From Bog-756 sp963738545 (lineage in GTDB: Bacteria > Actinomycetota > Acidimicrobiia > Acidimicrobiales > RAAP-2), in the NCBI GenBank assembly GCA_963738545.1, contig CAVTXA010000008.1, positions 1,054,001 to 1,118,000 on the forward strand: 64,000 nucleotides of DNA. Reading direction: 5' to 3'. A program made the position numbers and the translations under genes. The notes beneath the pieces are model-generated. The model was given only the letters and a program-made list of their open reading frames with translations. It ran no database searches and was not told where the DNA came from. Positions 1 through 9,142 of the stretch are shown here, piece by piece (within the stretch, counting starts at the first letter, position 1; every line of letters begins with the position of its first letter).

Positions 1-1311
1 CACCAGGTAGGAGCTGAGGGCCGTGGCCAGGTCGGCACCCCCCGCCCCCGAGGTGAGGACGACGGTGAGGAGGGGGAAGCCGATCACCCCGACGAGCACA
101 GCGGCCACCCGCCGGCGGACCGACAGGGGAGCGAGGAGCCTGCGGTTGCGACGTTCGGCGACGCGTCGGCGGGGCTGGTCCGGGCTGTCGTCGGAGGCGC
201 CGGCCGCCCGGTCGTCCTGCGCTCGGGCGTCGGGAGCCACGTCCGTGGCGATGACATGGACGTCGAGTGAGCCGCTGGCCGCCCGGATGACCGAGTTGAT
301 CACCGAGCCCCGAACGAACTCGGTGAGCCGACTCCGGTGGGTCGCCCCCATGACCAGCTGGGTAGCGTTCTCGGCCTGGGCCACCTGCACCAGCGCCGGG
401 GCCACGTCGGCCCCCACCACCTCCACGTACCGGCCGCCCAGATCGTCGAGGAGGGCCCGGTTCTGTCGCAGTCCCTGGGACCCGGCCCCGGTCAGGCCGT
501 CGTCGGTGCGCACGTGGACCCCGACCAGTTCGGCCTTGGTGCGCATGGCCATGCGGGCGGCCCTGCGGATCAGGACGGCACTACCCCGGGAGCCGGTGAG
601 GGACACCACCACCCGCTCCTTGGTCTCCCAGGGCCCGGCGATGTTGTGGCGTTCGCGGTAGTCGTTGAGCTCCTCGTCCACCCGGTCGGCCACCCACAGC
701 AGGGCCAGCTCCCGGAGGGCCGTGAGGTTGCCGGTGCGGAAGTAGTTCCCGAGGGCTGCGTCGATGCGTTCGGGGCGGTAGACATTCCCGTGGGCCAGGC
801 GCCGGCGGAGGGCCTCGGGGGCCATGTCCACCAGCTCCAGCTGGTCGGCGGCCCGCACCACCCGGTCGGGCACGGTCTCTTGTTGGGCCACCCCGGTGAT
901 CCGCTCCACCACGTCGTTGAGGGACTCCAGGTGCTGGAGGTTGACCGTCGAGATCACGTTGATGCCCGCCTCGAGCAGGTCGTCGACGTCCTGCCAGCGT
1001 TTGGGGTGCTTCGAGCCCGGGACGTTGGAGTGGGCCAGTTCGTCCACCAGCACCAGCGTGGGATGGCGGGCGATGAGGCCGTCCAGGTCCATCTCCTCGA
1101 ACGTCTGGCCGCGGTACTCCACCTGGCGGCGGGGGAAGATCTCGAGGTCCCGGATCTGGGCGTCGGTCTGGGGTCGCCCGTGCTCCTCGACCCAGCCGAT
1201 GACGACGTCGGTGCCGCGCTCCTTGCGCCGCCACCCCTCGTTGAGCATGGCGAAGGTCTTGCCCACGCCCGGGGCGGCACCGAGATAGAGCCGTAGCTTT
1301 CCTCGTGCCAC
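1..1311 (-). CDS. kdpD: KdpD osmosensitive K+ sensor histidine kinase, N-terminal part (runs off left edge)
   Basis: Only the first 437 codons are inside the window. The GTG start at 1311 follows a GAGGAGG-type ribosome site and opens with VARGKLRLYLGAAPGVGKT, the KdpD N-terminal Walker A segment. The KdpD domain continues with VDELAHSN-like and ISTVNLQHLESLND-like stretches, then a universal-stress-protein-like domain (ETKERVVVSLTG onward). The frame ends as the membrane part begins (VLVGVIGFPLLTVVLTSG). The DUF4118 membrane domain, kinase core and any kdpE lie outside. KdpD senses low K+ or osmotic stress and phosphorylates KdpE to switch on kdpFABC. It lies 35 bp after kdpC in the same direction, so it is the last visible gene of the operon. 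Confidence 0.95.
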   Translation of the reverse strand, partial: MARGKLRLYLGAAPGVGKTFAMLNEGWRRKERGTDVVIGWVEEHGRPQTDAQIRDLEIFPRRQVEYRGQTFEEMDLDGLIARHPTLVLVDELAHSNVPGSKHPKRWQDVDDLLEAGINVISTVNLQHLESLNDVVERITGVAQQETVPDRVVRAADQLELVDMAPEALRRRLAHGNVYRPERIDAALGNYFRTGNLTALRELALLWVADRVDEELNDYRERHNIAGPWETKERVVVSLTGSRGSAVLIRRAARMAMRTKAELVGVHVRTDDGLTGAGSQGLRQNRALLDDLGGRYVEVVGADVAPALVQVAQAENATQLVMGATHRSRLTEFVRGSVINSVIRAASGSLDVHVIATDVAPDARAQDDRAAGASDDSPDQPRRRVAERRNRRLLAPLSVRRRVAAVLVGVIGFPLLTVVLTSGAGGADLATALSSYLV

Positions 1312-1346
1312 CTACACCGGCCTCCTCGTTCGCTCCGCTCGGGCTT

Positions 1347-2138
1347 CTAGTGGCCCGAGCGTTGGTCCAGGGCGAGGTTCAGGGTCAGAACGTCCACCCC
1401 GGGGTCGCCGAGCACTCCCAGGCTACGCCCCGTGGTGTTGGCCCGGACCAGGCCCATCACCGTGGCCAGGGACAGTCCCCGGGCCCGGGCCACGGTGGGG
1501 GCCTGGAGATCGGCGTTGGCGAGGGAGATGTCCGGGTCGAGACCCGATCCCGACGCGGTGACCGCGTCCACCGGGACTTGGGCGTGGGCGGCCAGGCCGA
1601 ACTCGGCGCGGTAGGCGATGGCCCGCTCGGGGACCGTGTTCGGATCGCACTGGTAGGCGCCGTCGCTGGTCTTGGCGTACGTCTGGCCGGCGGCCGGCTC
1701 GGACACCGGGGCGGAGTTCGAGCCGGCGGACATGGGTACGCAGTAGGGATCGGTCGGCGTGGCGAAGGGGTTGGTCTTCGACGGCGTGCCGTCCAGGCCC
1801 ACGGTGTTGACGCCGGGGATGAATCCGATGAGCAGCGGGTTGGACGGCCCCAGGTTCGAGGCACCGCTGACGGTGATGTTGTCGGTGGCCGACGAGGTCA
1901 CGGCGTCCGACGGTCGGGACTGGAAGTACCGGGCTACCGGATTGCCCTGGCTGTCGGTGAAGGACTGGCCGATGAGGGAGGACCCCACGGCCCGTCCGTT
2001 CTTCTCGACGATGGAGCCGTTGGCTTGGTGACCGAAGGCCACCTCGCCGATGCCGGTCATGAGCAGCGAGTAGCCCAGGCCGAACACCAGGGTGATGATG
2101 ATGATCATGGCGACGGAGGTGAACAGTTGGCGGCGCAT
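1347..2138 (-). CDS. kdpC: Potassium-transporting ATPase subunit C
   Basis: KdpC is the single-span subunit that stabilises the KdpFABC K+ pump. One N-terminal membrane segment (about residues 8 to 28) is followed by FGHQANGSIV, GQSFTD, the SNLGPSNP motif near residue 94 and the C-terminal ASGSGLDPDIS and GDPGVDVLTLNLALD motifs, all typical of the family. At 263 residues it is longer than the usual 190 to 200. The extra length is a loop between SNLGPSNP and ASGSGLDP that contains two cysteines. The kdpB stop codon TAG is followed directly by this gene's ATG, indicating translational coupling. Confidence 0.95.
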   Translation of the reverse strand: MRRQLFTSVAMIIIITLVFGLGYSLLMTGIGEVAFGHQANGSIVEKNGRAVGSSLIGQSFTDSQGNPVARYFQSRPSDAVTSSATDNITVSGASNLGPSNPLLIGFIPGVNTVGLDGTPSKTNPFATPTDPYCVPMSAGSNSAPVSEPAAGQTYAKTSDGAYQCDPNTVPERAIAYRAEFGLAAHAQVPVDAVTASGSGLDPDISLANADLQAPTVARARGLSLATVMGLVRANTTGRSLGVLGDPGVDVLTLNLALDQRSGH

Positions 2139-4226
2139 CTACTTGACTCCCAACGCGGTGATGACGATGTCGATGAGCTTGATCCCGATGAAGGGCAGGA
2201 TGAAGCCGCCCAGCCCGTAGATGAGGAGGTTGCGGCGCAGCACCGAGGCCGCCCCGGCGGCCCGGAACTTGACCCCCCGCAGGGCCAGCGGGATGAGGGC
2301 CACGATGATCAGCGCGTTGAAGATGACTGCCGACAGGATGGCCGAGTGGGCCGACGACAGATGCATGATGTTGAGGGTGTGGAGGGCGGGGAACACGCCT
2401 ACGAACATGGCCGGGATGATGGCGAAGTACTTGGCCACGTCGTTGGTGATGGAGAACGTGGTCAACGAGCCCCGGGTGATGAGCAGCTGCTTGCCGATCT
2501 CCACGATGTCGATGAGCTTGGTGGGGTTCGAGTCGAGGTCGACCATGTTGCCCGCCTCCTTGGCCGCCTGGGTGCCGCTGTTCATGGCCACCCCCACGTC
2601 GGCCTGGGCCAGGGCCGGTGCGTCGTTGGTGCCGTCCCCGGTCATGGCCACCAGGTGCCCGCCGGACTGCTCTTTTTTGATGAGGGCCATCTTGTCCTCA
2701 GGGGTGGCCTCGGCCAGGAAGTCGTCCACGCCGGCCTCGGCGGCGATGGCCGCCGCGGTGAGGGGGTTGTCGCCGGTGATCATCACCGTGCGGATGCCCA
2801 TCTGGCGCATCTCGGCGAACTTCTCGGCGATGCCCGGCTTGACCACGTCGTTGAGGCGGACCACCCCGAGCACCCGGGTGCCCTCGGCCACCACGAGCGG
2901 CGTCCCCCCGCCCGTGGCGATCTCCTCGACCACCGGGGCGAGCTCGGCCGGGCCGGTGCCGCCCTGGGCCTCCACCCACTGGCGCACCGAGTCGGCCGCC
3001 CCCTTGCGGATGGAGCGGCCGTCCACATCGAGGCCGCTCATGCGGGTCTGGGCGGTGAAGGGAACCAGCTCGGCCCCCTCCACCTCGTGGGCCTGCTGGC
3101 CGTAGCGGGTCTCGGCCAGCTCCACGATCGACCGGCCCTCAGGCGTCTCGTCGGCCAGGCTGGACAGGAGCACGGCCGAGGCCAGCTCGTCGGCGGTGAC
3201 GCCGGGCATGGCGGTGAACTCGGTGGCCCGCCGGTTGCCGAAGGTGATGGTGCCCGTCTTGTCCAACAACAGCGTCGAGACGTCGCCGGCGGCCTCGACG
3301 GCCCGCCCGGACATGGCCAGCACGTTGCGCTGCACCAGGCGGTCCATGCCGGCGATGCCGATGGCCGACAGCAGGGCCCCGATGGTGGTGGGGATGAGGC
3401 ACACCAACAGGGCCACCAGCACCACGATGGACTGGGGGGCGCCCGAGTAGATGGCGAACGGCTGCAGGGTGACCACCGACAGGAGGAAGATCACGGTCAG
3501 GCCGGCCAGGAGGATGTCGAGGGCGATCTCGTTGGGGGTCTTCTGCCGGCTGGCCCCTTCCACCAGGGCGATCATCCGGTCGAGGAAGGTCTCGCCGGGC
3601 TTCGAGGAGATTCGGACCACGATGCGGTCGGACAGCACCCGGGTGCCGCCGGTCACCGAGGACCGGTCGCCCCCCGACTCCCGGATGACCGGGGCCGACT
3701 CGCCGGTGATGGCCGACTCGTCCACCGTGGCGATGCCCTCGATGATCTCGCCGTCGCCGGGGATGAGCTGACCGGCCACCACCACGCACAGGTCGCCCAA
3801 CTGCAGCTGGTTGGACGGCACTTCCACAGTGTCGTCTCCGCGCTGGACGTAGGCCACCGTCTCGGCGCGGGTCTTGCGCAGGGTGTCGGCCTGGGCCTTA
3901 CCCCGGCCCTCGGCCACGGCCTCGGCGAAGTTGGCGAACACCACCGTGATCCACAGCCAGATGGCCACCAGGCCGGTGAAGACGTTCTCCTGGGCCGAGG
4001 ACGAGGACAGGTCCCGGAAGAAGTAGAAAGTGGTGAGCACGCTCCCCACCTCCACCACGAACATGACCGGGTTGCGGGCCATGTGCCGGGGGCTGAGCTT
4101 GAGCAGCGAGTCGAGGAGAGCCCGGCGCACCAGGGCGCCGTCGAAGGCCGCGGACCGCTTCTTGGCCCCGGCCGGCACTGGCTGCTCGGGGGCTTCGGGG
4201 GCGGTGAGGGTGGATGAGGGACTCAT
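2139..4226 (-). CDS. kdpB: Potassium-transporting P-type ATPase subunit B
   Basis: This is the catalytic ATP-hydrolysing subunit of the Kdp pump, 695 residues, normal for the family. Visible motifs in order are the TGES actuator loop near residue 175, the phosphorylated aspartate in DKTGTITFGNR near residue 320, MITGDNPLTAAAIA, MTGDGTNDAPALAQADVGVA and the C-terminal GSLTTFSITNDVAKYFAI segment. Several hydrophobic spans flank the actuator and nucleotide domains. It starts 12 bp after the kdpA stop and abuts kdpC, so the three are certainly co-transcribed. Confidence 0.97.
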   Translation of the reverse strand: MSPSSTLTAPEAPEQPVPAGAKKRSAAFDGALVRRALLDSLLKLSPRHMARNPVMFVVEVGSVLTTFYFFRDLSSSSAQENVFTGLVAIWLWITVVFANFAEAVAEGRGKAQADTLRKTRAETVAYVQRGDDTVEVPSNQLQLGDLCVVVAGQLIPGDGEIIEGIATVDESAITGESAPVIRESGGDRSSVTGGTRVLSDRIVVRISSKPGETFLDRMIALVEGASRQKTPNEIALDILLAGLTVIFLLSVVTLQPFAIYSGAPQSIVVLVALLVCLIPTTIGALLSAIGIAGMDRLVQRNVLAMSGRAVEAAGDVSTLLLDKTGTITFGNRRATEFTAMPGVTADELASAVLLSSLADETPEGRSIVELAETRYGQQAHEVEGAELVPFTAQTRMSGLDVDGRSIRKGAADSVRQWVEAQGGTGPAELAPVVEEIATGGGTPLVVAEGTRVLGVVRLNDVVKPGIAEKFAEMRQMGIRTVMITGDNPLTAAAIAAEAGVDDFLAEATPEDKMALIKKEQSGGHLVAMTGDGTNDAPALAQADVGVAMNSGTQAAKEAGNMVDLDSNPTKLIDIVEIGKQLLITRGSLTTFSITNDVAKYFAIIPAMFVGVFPALHTLNIMHLSSAHSAILSAVIFNALIIVALIPLALRGVKFRAAGAASVLRRNLLIYGLGGFILPFIGIKLIDIVITALGVK

Positions 4227-4238
4227 CAGGGGCTCCTT

Positions 4239-5951
4239 CTAGAACTTTCCGACGAGGTGCTCGACGATGGGGCCGAGGGCCAGCACGGGGAAGTAGGTGA
4301 GGCCGACGACGATGACGGCGATGCCGCCGAGCAGGAGGGCGAACAGCGGGGTGCCCGTCGGGAACGTTCCCGACGACGGGGGGACCGTCTGCTTGCGACC
4401 GAGGGAGCCGGCGATGGCTAGCACCGGCACCATCAGGGCGAAGCGACCCACCAGCATGCAGATCCCGAGTGTGGTGTTGTACCAGTCGGTGTTGCCGCTG
4501 AGGCCGCCGAAGGCCGAACCGTTGTTGTTGGACGCCGACACGAAGGCGTAGGTGATTTCGGAGAGCCCGTGGGGACCGGGGTTCTCGATGGACGCCAGGG
4601 ACGAGTGCATGATCACCGAGATGGCGGCGAAGGTCAGCGCCACCAGCGGAACCATCAAGAGGTAGATGACCACCAGCTTCATCTCCGCGGCCTGGATCTT
4701 CTTCCCCAGGTACTCCGGGGTTCGTCCCACCATCAGCCCGGCCACGAACACGGCCAGGAGGGCGAAGATGAGCATGCCGTAGAGGCCGGACCCGGTGCCC
4801 CCCGGGCTGACCTCCCCGAGCATCATGTTGAACAGGAGCACGCCACCGCCGAGTGGCGTGTAGCTGTCGTGGGCGGAGTCGACCGATCCGGTGGAGGTGC
4901 CCGTCGACGACGAGCCGAAGACGGCCGAGATGATGGGGCCGTTGCGTACCTCCTTGCCCTCCATGTTGCCGCCCGGCGAGGTGGCGGAGATGGACTGGCT
5001 GACCTGGGCCTGGCTGATGTGGATGTTGCCGTGGGCCTCGAAGGGCGCCACCAGGGCGGCGGCGATGATCCAGAGGGCGAACATGGCCCCGACCACGGCC
5101 AGGCCCTGCTTGCGGTCCCTGGCCATCTTGCCGAAGGTCCACCCGAGGGCGAACGGGATGGAGAGCAGGACCCAGTTGGACAACAGGTTGGTCAGGCCCG
5201 TCGGGTTCTCGTAGGGGTGGGCGGCGTTGGCGTTCAGGTAGCCGCCGCCGTTGGTCCCCACCTGCTTGATGGCCTCCTGGGAGGCCACCGGACCGCCGGG
5301 CAGGCCTTGGTGCTGGCCGGTGAGCGTGGTGAGGGCGTGGGTGGCGTGCAGGTTCTGTTCGGCCCCCTGGGCGATGAAGATGATGGTCAGGATGACGGCC
5401 ATCGGGAAGAGGATGCGGGTGATGATCCGGATCAGGTCGACCCAGAAGTTGCCGAGGGTGGTTGAGCGCTTGCGGGTCAGGCCCCGGATGAGGGCCACGG
5501 CCACGGCGATCCCGGCGGCGGCCGAGGTGAACATCTCCACCACCAGGCCGGCCATCTGGGTGAACTGGGCCATGGTGTCCTCGCCGGCGTAGTTCTGCCA
5601 GTTGGTGTTGGTGAGGAAGCTCACGGCGGTGTTGAACGACAGCGGCGCGGTGACGTTGCCCAGGTGGTCGGGATTGAAGGGCACGTGGGCCTGGAGGCGC
5701 TGCATGCCGTAGAGCACCAGGGCCGAGACCATGGAGAAGGCCAGCAGGGAGACGGCGTAGACCGTCCAGCGCTGCTCACCTTCGGGGTTGACCCCGGTGA
5801 GCCGGTAGGTCAACCGCTCCACGGGCAGGAACACCCGGTCGCCGGGCGCCTTCTTGTTGGTGAAGACCTTGGCCATGTAATTGCCGAGCAGCGGCGTGGA
5901 CACGGCCAGCATCACGATGAGGATGACGACCTCGACGATGTTCTGGGTCAT
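4239..5951 (-). CDS. kdpA: Potassium-transporting ATPase subunit A (K+ channel-like)
   Basis: KdpA forms the K+-selective pore of the Kdp complex. The 570-residue protein has about ten hydrophobic spans and the family signatures SFNTAVSFLTNTNWQNY, QVGTNGGGYLNANAAHPYEN and SASNNNGSAFGGLSGNTDWY, which belong to the four selectivity-filter repeats. The ATG start overlaps the kdpF stop (TGATG), so translation is coupled to kdpF. Confidence 0.97.
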   Translation of the reverse strand: MTQNIVEVVILIVMLAVSTPLLGNYMAKVFTNKKAPGDRVFLPVERLTYRLTGVNPEGEQRWTVYAVSLLAFSMVSALVLYGMQRLQAHVPFNPDHLGNVTAPLSFNTAVSFLTNTNWQNYAGEDTMAQFTQMAGLVVEMFTSAAAGIAVAVALIRGLTRKRSTTLGNFWVDLIRIITRILFPMAVILTIIFIAQGAEQNLHATHALTTLTGQHQGLPGGPVASQEAIKQVGTNGGGYLNANAAHPYENPTGLTNLLSNWVLLSIPFALGWTFGKMARDRKQGLAVVGAMFALWIIAAALVAPFEAHGNIHISQAQVSQSISATSPGGNMEGKEVRNGPIISAVFGSSSTGTSTGSVDSAHDSYTPLGGGVLLFNMMLGEVSPGGTGSGLYGMLIFALLAVFVAGLMVGRTPEYLGKKIQAAEMKLVVIYLLMVPLVALTFAAISVIMHSSLASIENPGPHGLSEITYAFVSASNNNGSAFGGLSGNTDWYNTTLGICMLVGRFALMVPVLAIAGSLGRKQTVPPSSGTFPTGTPLFALLLGGIAVIVVGLTYFPVLALGPIVEHLVGKF

Positions 5952-6043
5952 CAGAGCTTTTCGGGGGCGACGAGGGCGTAGATCAGGTAGGCCGTGACCA
6001 GCACCGACAGGATCAGGCCGACCAGGTTGTCGTAGTTCTTCAT
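5951..6043 (-). CDS. kdpF: KdpF small stabilising subunit of the Kdp pump
   Basis: This 30-residue membrane peptide reads MKNYDNLVGLILSVLVTAYL followed by IYALVAPEKL, the classic KdpF form (short N-terminus, one span, PEKL-type end). It lies just before kdpA with a TGATG stop/start overlap, and its own ATG overlaps the stop of the upstream small gene (ATGA). It is too short for most gene callers. KdpF stabilises the KdpABC complex in the membrane. Confidence 0.93.
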   Translation of the reverse strand: MKNYDNLVGLILSVLVTAYLIYALVAPEKL

Positions 6044-6228
6044 GCCGGGACCTCCTCGTGGGTGGTGACGGGGGTATGGGTGTCGGCCACGGGAGAGGAC
6101 TCGTCGATCCCCTCGTAGGCCAGGTCGGCGACGTCGTCCTTGCCCACGATGTGCTCGCAGAACCGGACGAACGCCACCATTAGGGCGAAGAAGCCGATGA
6201 TGGTCACGATGTAGAGCAGGTCAACCAT
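6040..6228 (-). CDS. Small single-span membrane protein upstream of kdpF
   Basis: This 62-residue protein has one N-terminal membrane span (LLYIVTIIGFFALMVAFVRF) and a polar, acidic C-terminal tail. The ATG at 6228 is preceded by a GAGGT ribosome site, and the stop overlaps kdpF by four bases. Similar short genes sit at this position in other actinobacterial kdp operons. The position suggests an accessory role in Kdp assembly or regulation, but no function is established from sequence. Confidence 0.8.
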   Translation of the reverse strand: MVDLLYIVTIIGFFALMVAFVRFCEHIVGKDDVADLAYEGIDESSPVADTHTPVTTHEEVPA

Positions 6229-6276
6229 GGGTACCTCGCTTGTCGTTGGGGAAAGGTCCGGGATCGGTCGGCCCGC

Positions 6277-7200
6277 TCACGCCGGGGCTGTCGGGGAGAT
6301 CGGGTCGCCGGCGAGGGCCACACCGACCTGGTCGGCGATGGTCACCGCCACCAGCAGGCTCTGGCGGGGGACGCGGGCCCCGGGGGTGGGGGTGAGGACG
6401 AAGTGGCCGAGGACCCAGCCGCCGCTCCGCACCGGCAGGTCGAGGGCACGGGTGGGGAGCCCGAGGTCGTCGGTGTCCCACGTCACCGAGCCGATGGTCA
6501 CGTCGCCGCGCGGGGTGATCCGGGCTGTGGACGCGCCGGGAGGCTGTTCGGAGAACCGGCAGTGGCGCAGGTGGAGGAGGTGCACGAGCTCGCTGGAGGC
6601 CGTGCCGATGACAGTGGCCGCGTCGCGACCCGTCGCCGTCAACTCGGTCACGCTGTGGACCAGGGCCACCTGCTCGTCGCCCTGACGGGCGTGATCGCGG
6701 TGGTGCCGTCCCCGGGCCGCCAGTTCGCCGACGGCCAATCCCACCACCAGCAACAGGATCCCCGTCACCAGGTCGGCGTGCCCGGTGATGCGCAGCGATC
6801 CGTAGGGCCGGGTGAGGAAGAAGTCGAACGAAAGCGCCGCCATCAGGGCGGCGGTGACCGCGGCCAGCCGTCGCCCGGAGCTGGCCACCGCCACGATGGT
6901 CACCACCAGGACAAGGGCGCCGTCCGCCGAGACGATCCGGTCCCGCCAGGGGGTGAGCGCTGCCGCGGTGGCCACCGGGGCCGCCACCGCGGCCGCCATG
7001 GCCCAGCGACCCGACCGGCGGTTGGACGGTGCGGGGGCGGCCGTGGGGATGGCCACGCCGCCCACGTCCCGGCGCCGATCGTCCAGTCTGGTCACCCTGT
7101 TGTCCGAGTTCACCGAGGTCACAGGGTCACTGTCACACGACGGCAACAGTCTGAGAAGGGTCCTTTGCTCGGTTGTTACGCCCCCACCTCGGATTTTCAC
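6277..7200 (-). CDS. Stand-alone DUF4118 membrane protein with C-terminal GAF-like region
   Basis: Residues roughly 65 to 165 carry the four-span DUF4118 domain, the membrane sensor part normally found inside KdpD, with the telltale SFDFFLTRPYGSLRI stretch. A soluble GAF-like region follows (about residues 170 to 300). There is no histidine kinase core. It lies 48 bp upstream of the kdp small gene in the same direction and probably heads the kdp transcript, so a role in K+ or osmotic sensing is a reasonable inference. The first 60 residues are poorly conserved in style; the true start may lie downstream of 7200. It is divergent from the osmC-like gene. Confidence 0.75.
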   Translation of the reverse strand: MKIRGGGVTTEQRTLLRLLPSCDSDPVTSVNSDNRVTRLDDRRRDVGGVAIPTAAPAPSNRRSGRWAMAAAVAAPVATAAALTPWRDRIVSADGALVLVVTIVAVASSGRRLAAVTAALMAALSFDFFLTRPYGSLRITGHADLVTGILLLVVGLAVGELAARGRHHRDHARQGDEQVALVHSVTELTATGRDAATVIGTASSELVHLLHLRHCRFSEQPPGASTARITPRGDVTIGSVTWDTDDLGLPTRALDLPVRSGGWVLGHFVLTPTPGARVPRQSLLVAVTIADQVGVALAGDPISPTAPA

Positions 7201-7243
7201 GACCCTGTTACGCGGCGTGGGGTTTCGGTGCTACGACAAGGGT

Positions 7244-7684
7244 GTGAGCGCGAAGCCCAAAGCCGCGCCCGTCGAGGGCGAACAGGCCATTGCCATGGTG
7301 TCGGTGACGAGCGCCGTCGGCTACCGCGGCGAGATCCGTGCCGGACGCCATCACTTCGTGGTGGACGAGGGCCCCCAGGTCGGCGGCGACGACGAGGGAC
7401 CGAACCCCTACCAGTTGGTGCTGGCCGGACTGGTGCAGTGCACCGCGGCCACCCTCCGGATGTACGCCAACCGGAAGGGGTGGGCGCTCGGGGAGGTGAA
7501 GGTCCGGGCCCGCCTGCTGCGAACCGGCGACGGTGCCACCAAGGTGGAGCGGATCGAACGCACCATCACCGTGTCCGGCGACCTGTCGGTCGAGCAGAAG
7601 CAGCGCCTGGCCGAGATCGCCGACCGGACCCCGGTGACCCGGTCGCTGCTCGGCTCGTTGACCATCGAGACCACCCTGACGTGA
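7244..7684 (+). CDS. OsmC-family protein
   Basis: The family includes thiol peroxidases that reduce organic hydroperoxides (OsmC/Ohr) and YhfA-like proteins. The 146-residue frame from the GTG at 7244 has the layout of the family: an N-terminal beta part (HHFVVDEGPQVGGDDEGPNP), the helix PYQLVLAGLVQCTAATLRMY with its conserved cysteine, and a C-terminal alpha/beta part ending LLGSLTIETTL. Only the first redox cysteine is obvious; no VCP-type second cysteine is seen, which points to a YhfA-like member rather than a true Ohr. It is divergent from the DUF4118 gene. Confidence 0.85.
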   Translation: MSAKPKAAPVEGEQAIAMVSVTSAVGYRGEIRAGRHHFVVDEGPQVGGDDEGPNPYQLVLAGLVQCTAATLRMYANRKGWALGEVKVRARLLRTGDGATKVERIERTITVSGDLSVEQKQRLAEIADRTPVTRSLLGSLTIETTLT

Positions 7685-7718
7685 CCGGGGCCACCCCGGC
7701 CGTGGTTGACTGCGGGCC

Positions 7719-8300
7719 ATGACGGCCTGTCCCACGCTGCTCACCGAGCGCCTGATCCTCCGTCCCCTGGAGGAGTCGGACCTCGACGCCTTCACCGGGT
7801 TGATGGCCACCCCGGAGGTCCGGGCCGCCCTCCATCTGTCGGCCGTGTGGTCACGCCGGGAGGCCTGGTTGGCCATGGCCCAGTGGCGGGGCCAGTGGGA
7901 GCTCCGGGGTTCCGGACACTTCGCCGTCGAAGAGCGCGCCACCGGGTCGTTCGTGGGCCGGGCCGGCCTGCACCGGCCCGAGCAGGACGACTGGCCCGGC
8001 CTGGAGGTGGGCTGGACCCTCCATCCCGATTGGTGGGGGATGGGCTACGCCACCGAGGCCGGCGCGGCCTCGCTCGCCTACGCCTTCGACGTCATGGGGG
8101 AGCCCGAGGTCTTCAGCGTGATCCTGCCCGAGAACCTGGCCTCCCAGGCCGTGGCCCAGAGGCTGGGGTTGTCCCTCGTCGGGGAGCGGGTGCTCTCCTC
8201 GTACCCGGCGGCGCCTCACGGGATCTGGAGGATCGAGCGGGCCACCTGGTCGGCCTCGCCGCTCGGCCGGGGTCGGGACGGAACCGGTCCGTTGCTCTGA
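7719..8300 (+). CDS. GNAT-family N-acetyltransferase (RimJ/RimL type)
   Basis: The 193-residue protein opens TERLILRPLEESDLDAF, the typical start of RimJ/RimL-type acetyltransferases. It continues with FVGRAGLHRPEQDDWPGLEVGWTLHPDWWGMGYATEA, which contains the acetyl-CoA binding motif, and NLASQAVAQRLGL near the C-terminus. Such enzymes move an acetyl group from acetyl-CoA to protein N-termini or small amines; the substrate cannot be predicted. It follows the OsmC gene by 34 bp and converges with the SDR gene. Confidence 0.88.
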   Translation: MTACPTLLTERLILRPLEESDLDAFTGLMATPEVRAALHLSAVWSRREAWLAMAQWRGQWELRGSGHFAVEERATGSFVGRAGLHRPEQDDWPGLEVGWTLHPDWWGMGYATEAGAASLAYAFDVMGEPEVFSVILPENLASQAVAQRLGLSLVGERVLSSYPAAPHGIWRIERATWSASPLGRGRDGTGPLL

Positions 8301-8333
8301 GGCCGGCCCGCGCCGGTGACGCGACGGCCCGCC

Positions 8334-9104
8334 CTATCGCAGGGCCAGGCCCCCGTCGACCAGGATCACTTCGCCGGTCACGTAGGTCGACAGGGCCAGC
8401 CCGAGGATCACCTCGGCCACGTCCTCGGGGGTGGCCGTCCGCCGAAGGGGAGCCATGAGGTCCACCAGGGCCCGCAGGTCGGTCCACGCCTCGGTCCACG
8501 GCGTGTCCACCAGCCCGGGGGCCACGGCGTTGACCCGGATGTCAGGAGCCAGCGTGTTGGCCAGCAGTCTGGTCATGTGGCTGACCGCCGCCTTGGAGCA
8601 GGCGTAGGGGATGGAGCTGCCGGTGGGTCGCTCACCGGCCAGCGAGGAGACGTTGACCACCTGGCCCCGTCCCGAGGCGCGCAGGTGGTCCACGGCGGCC
8701 ACGGTCACCTGCCAGGTGCCGAAGACGTTGATGTCGAAGATGCGACGCCAGACGTCCGGGGAGGCGGCGGCGAGATCGTCGTGCGGGATGACCTCGGTGG
8801 TCCCGGCGTTGTTGATCAGGACGTCGAGCCTCCCGTGGCGGTGCACCACCTCCTCGATCAGGTGCCGGGCCTGATCCTCGTCACCGATGTCCGCCTGAAC
8901 GTAGCTGGCGTCGGGCAGCTCGGCGGCCACCGCCTCGCCGGCGGTTACCGAGGTCGCGGAGTTGACCACCACGGTGGCGCCCAGGGTGGCGAAGCGGTGG
9001 GCGGTGGCTGCCCCGATCCCCGAGGACGAGCCGGTGACCAGCACCACCTGGCCGGCGAAGGCAGTGGCCCGCGTGGTGGGACGGTGGACGGTGGGCTCGG
9101 CCAT
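8334..9104 (-). CDS. Short-chain dehydrogenase/reductase (SDR)
   Basis: This 256-residue classical SDR has a cofactor-binding motif TGSSSGIG near residue 26, the NNAG structural motif, a catalytic serine in NVSSLAG and the YACSK tyrosine-lysine pair (Y-x3-K). The C-terminus VTGEVILVDGGLALR is typical of FabG-like enzymes. It catalyses NAD(P)-dependent oxidation or reduction of a hydroxyl or keto group; substrate unknown. It is divergent from the FAH-family gene with about 38 bp between starts. Confidence 0.92.
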   Translation of the reverse strand: MAEPTVHRPTTRATAFAGQVVLVTGSSSGIGAATAHRFATLGATVVVNSATSVTAGEAVAAELPDASYVQADIGDEDQARHLIEEVVHRHGRLDVLINNAGTTEVIPHDDLAAASPDVWRRIFDINVFGTWQVTVAAVDHLRASGRGQVVNVSSLAGERPTGSSIPYACSKAAVSHMTRLLANTLAPDIRVNAVAPGLVDTPWTEAWTDLRALVDLMAPLRRTATPEDVAEVILGLALSTYVTGEVILVDGGLALR

Positions 9105-9142
9105 GGGCCGAGTGTAGGACCGAGCTGGCCTACGTTCTGGGT

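Noticed and set aside
581..1234. 217-codon minus-strand frame
   Set aside because: It is an alternative frame within kdpD; the true frame carries the Walker A and stress-protein motifs.
1305..4217. A 970-codon plus-strand open frame
   Set aside because: It is antisense to kdpC and kdpB, whose motifs are unmistakable; long antisense frames are expected at this GC content.
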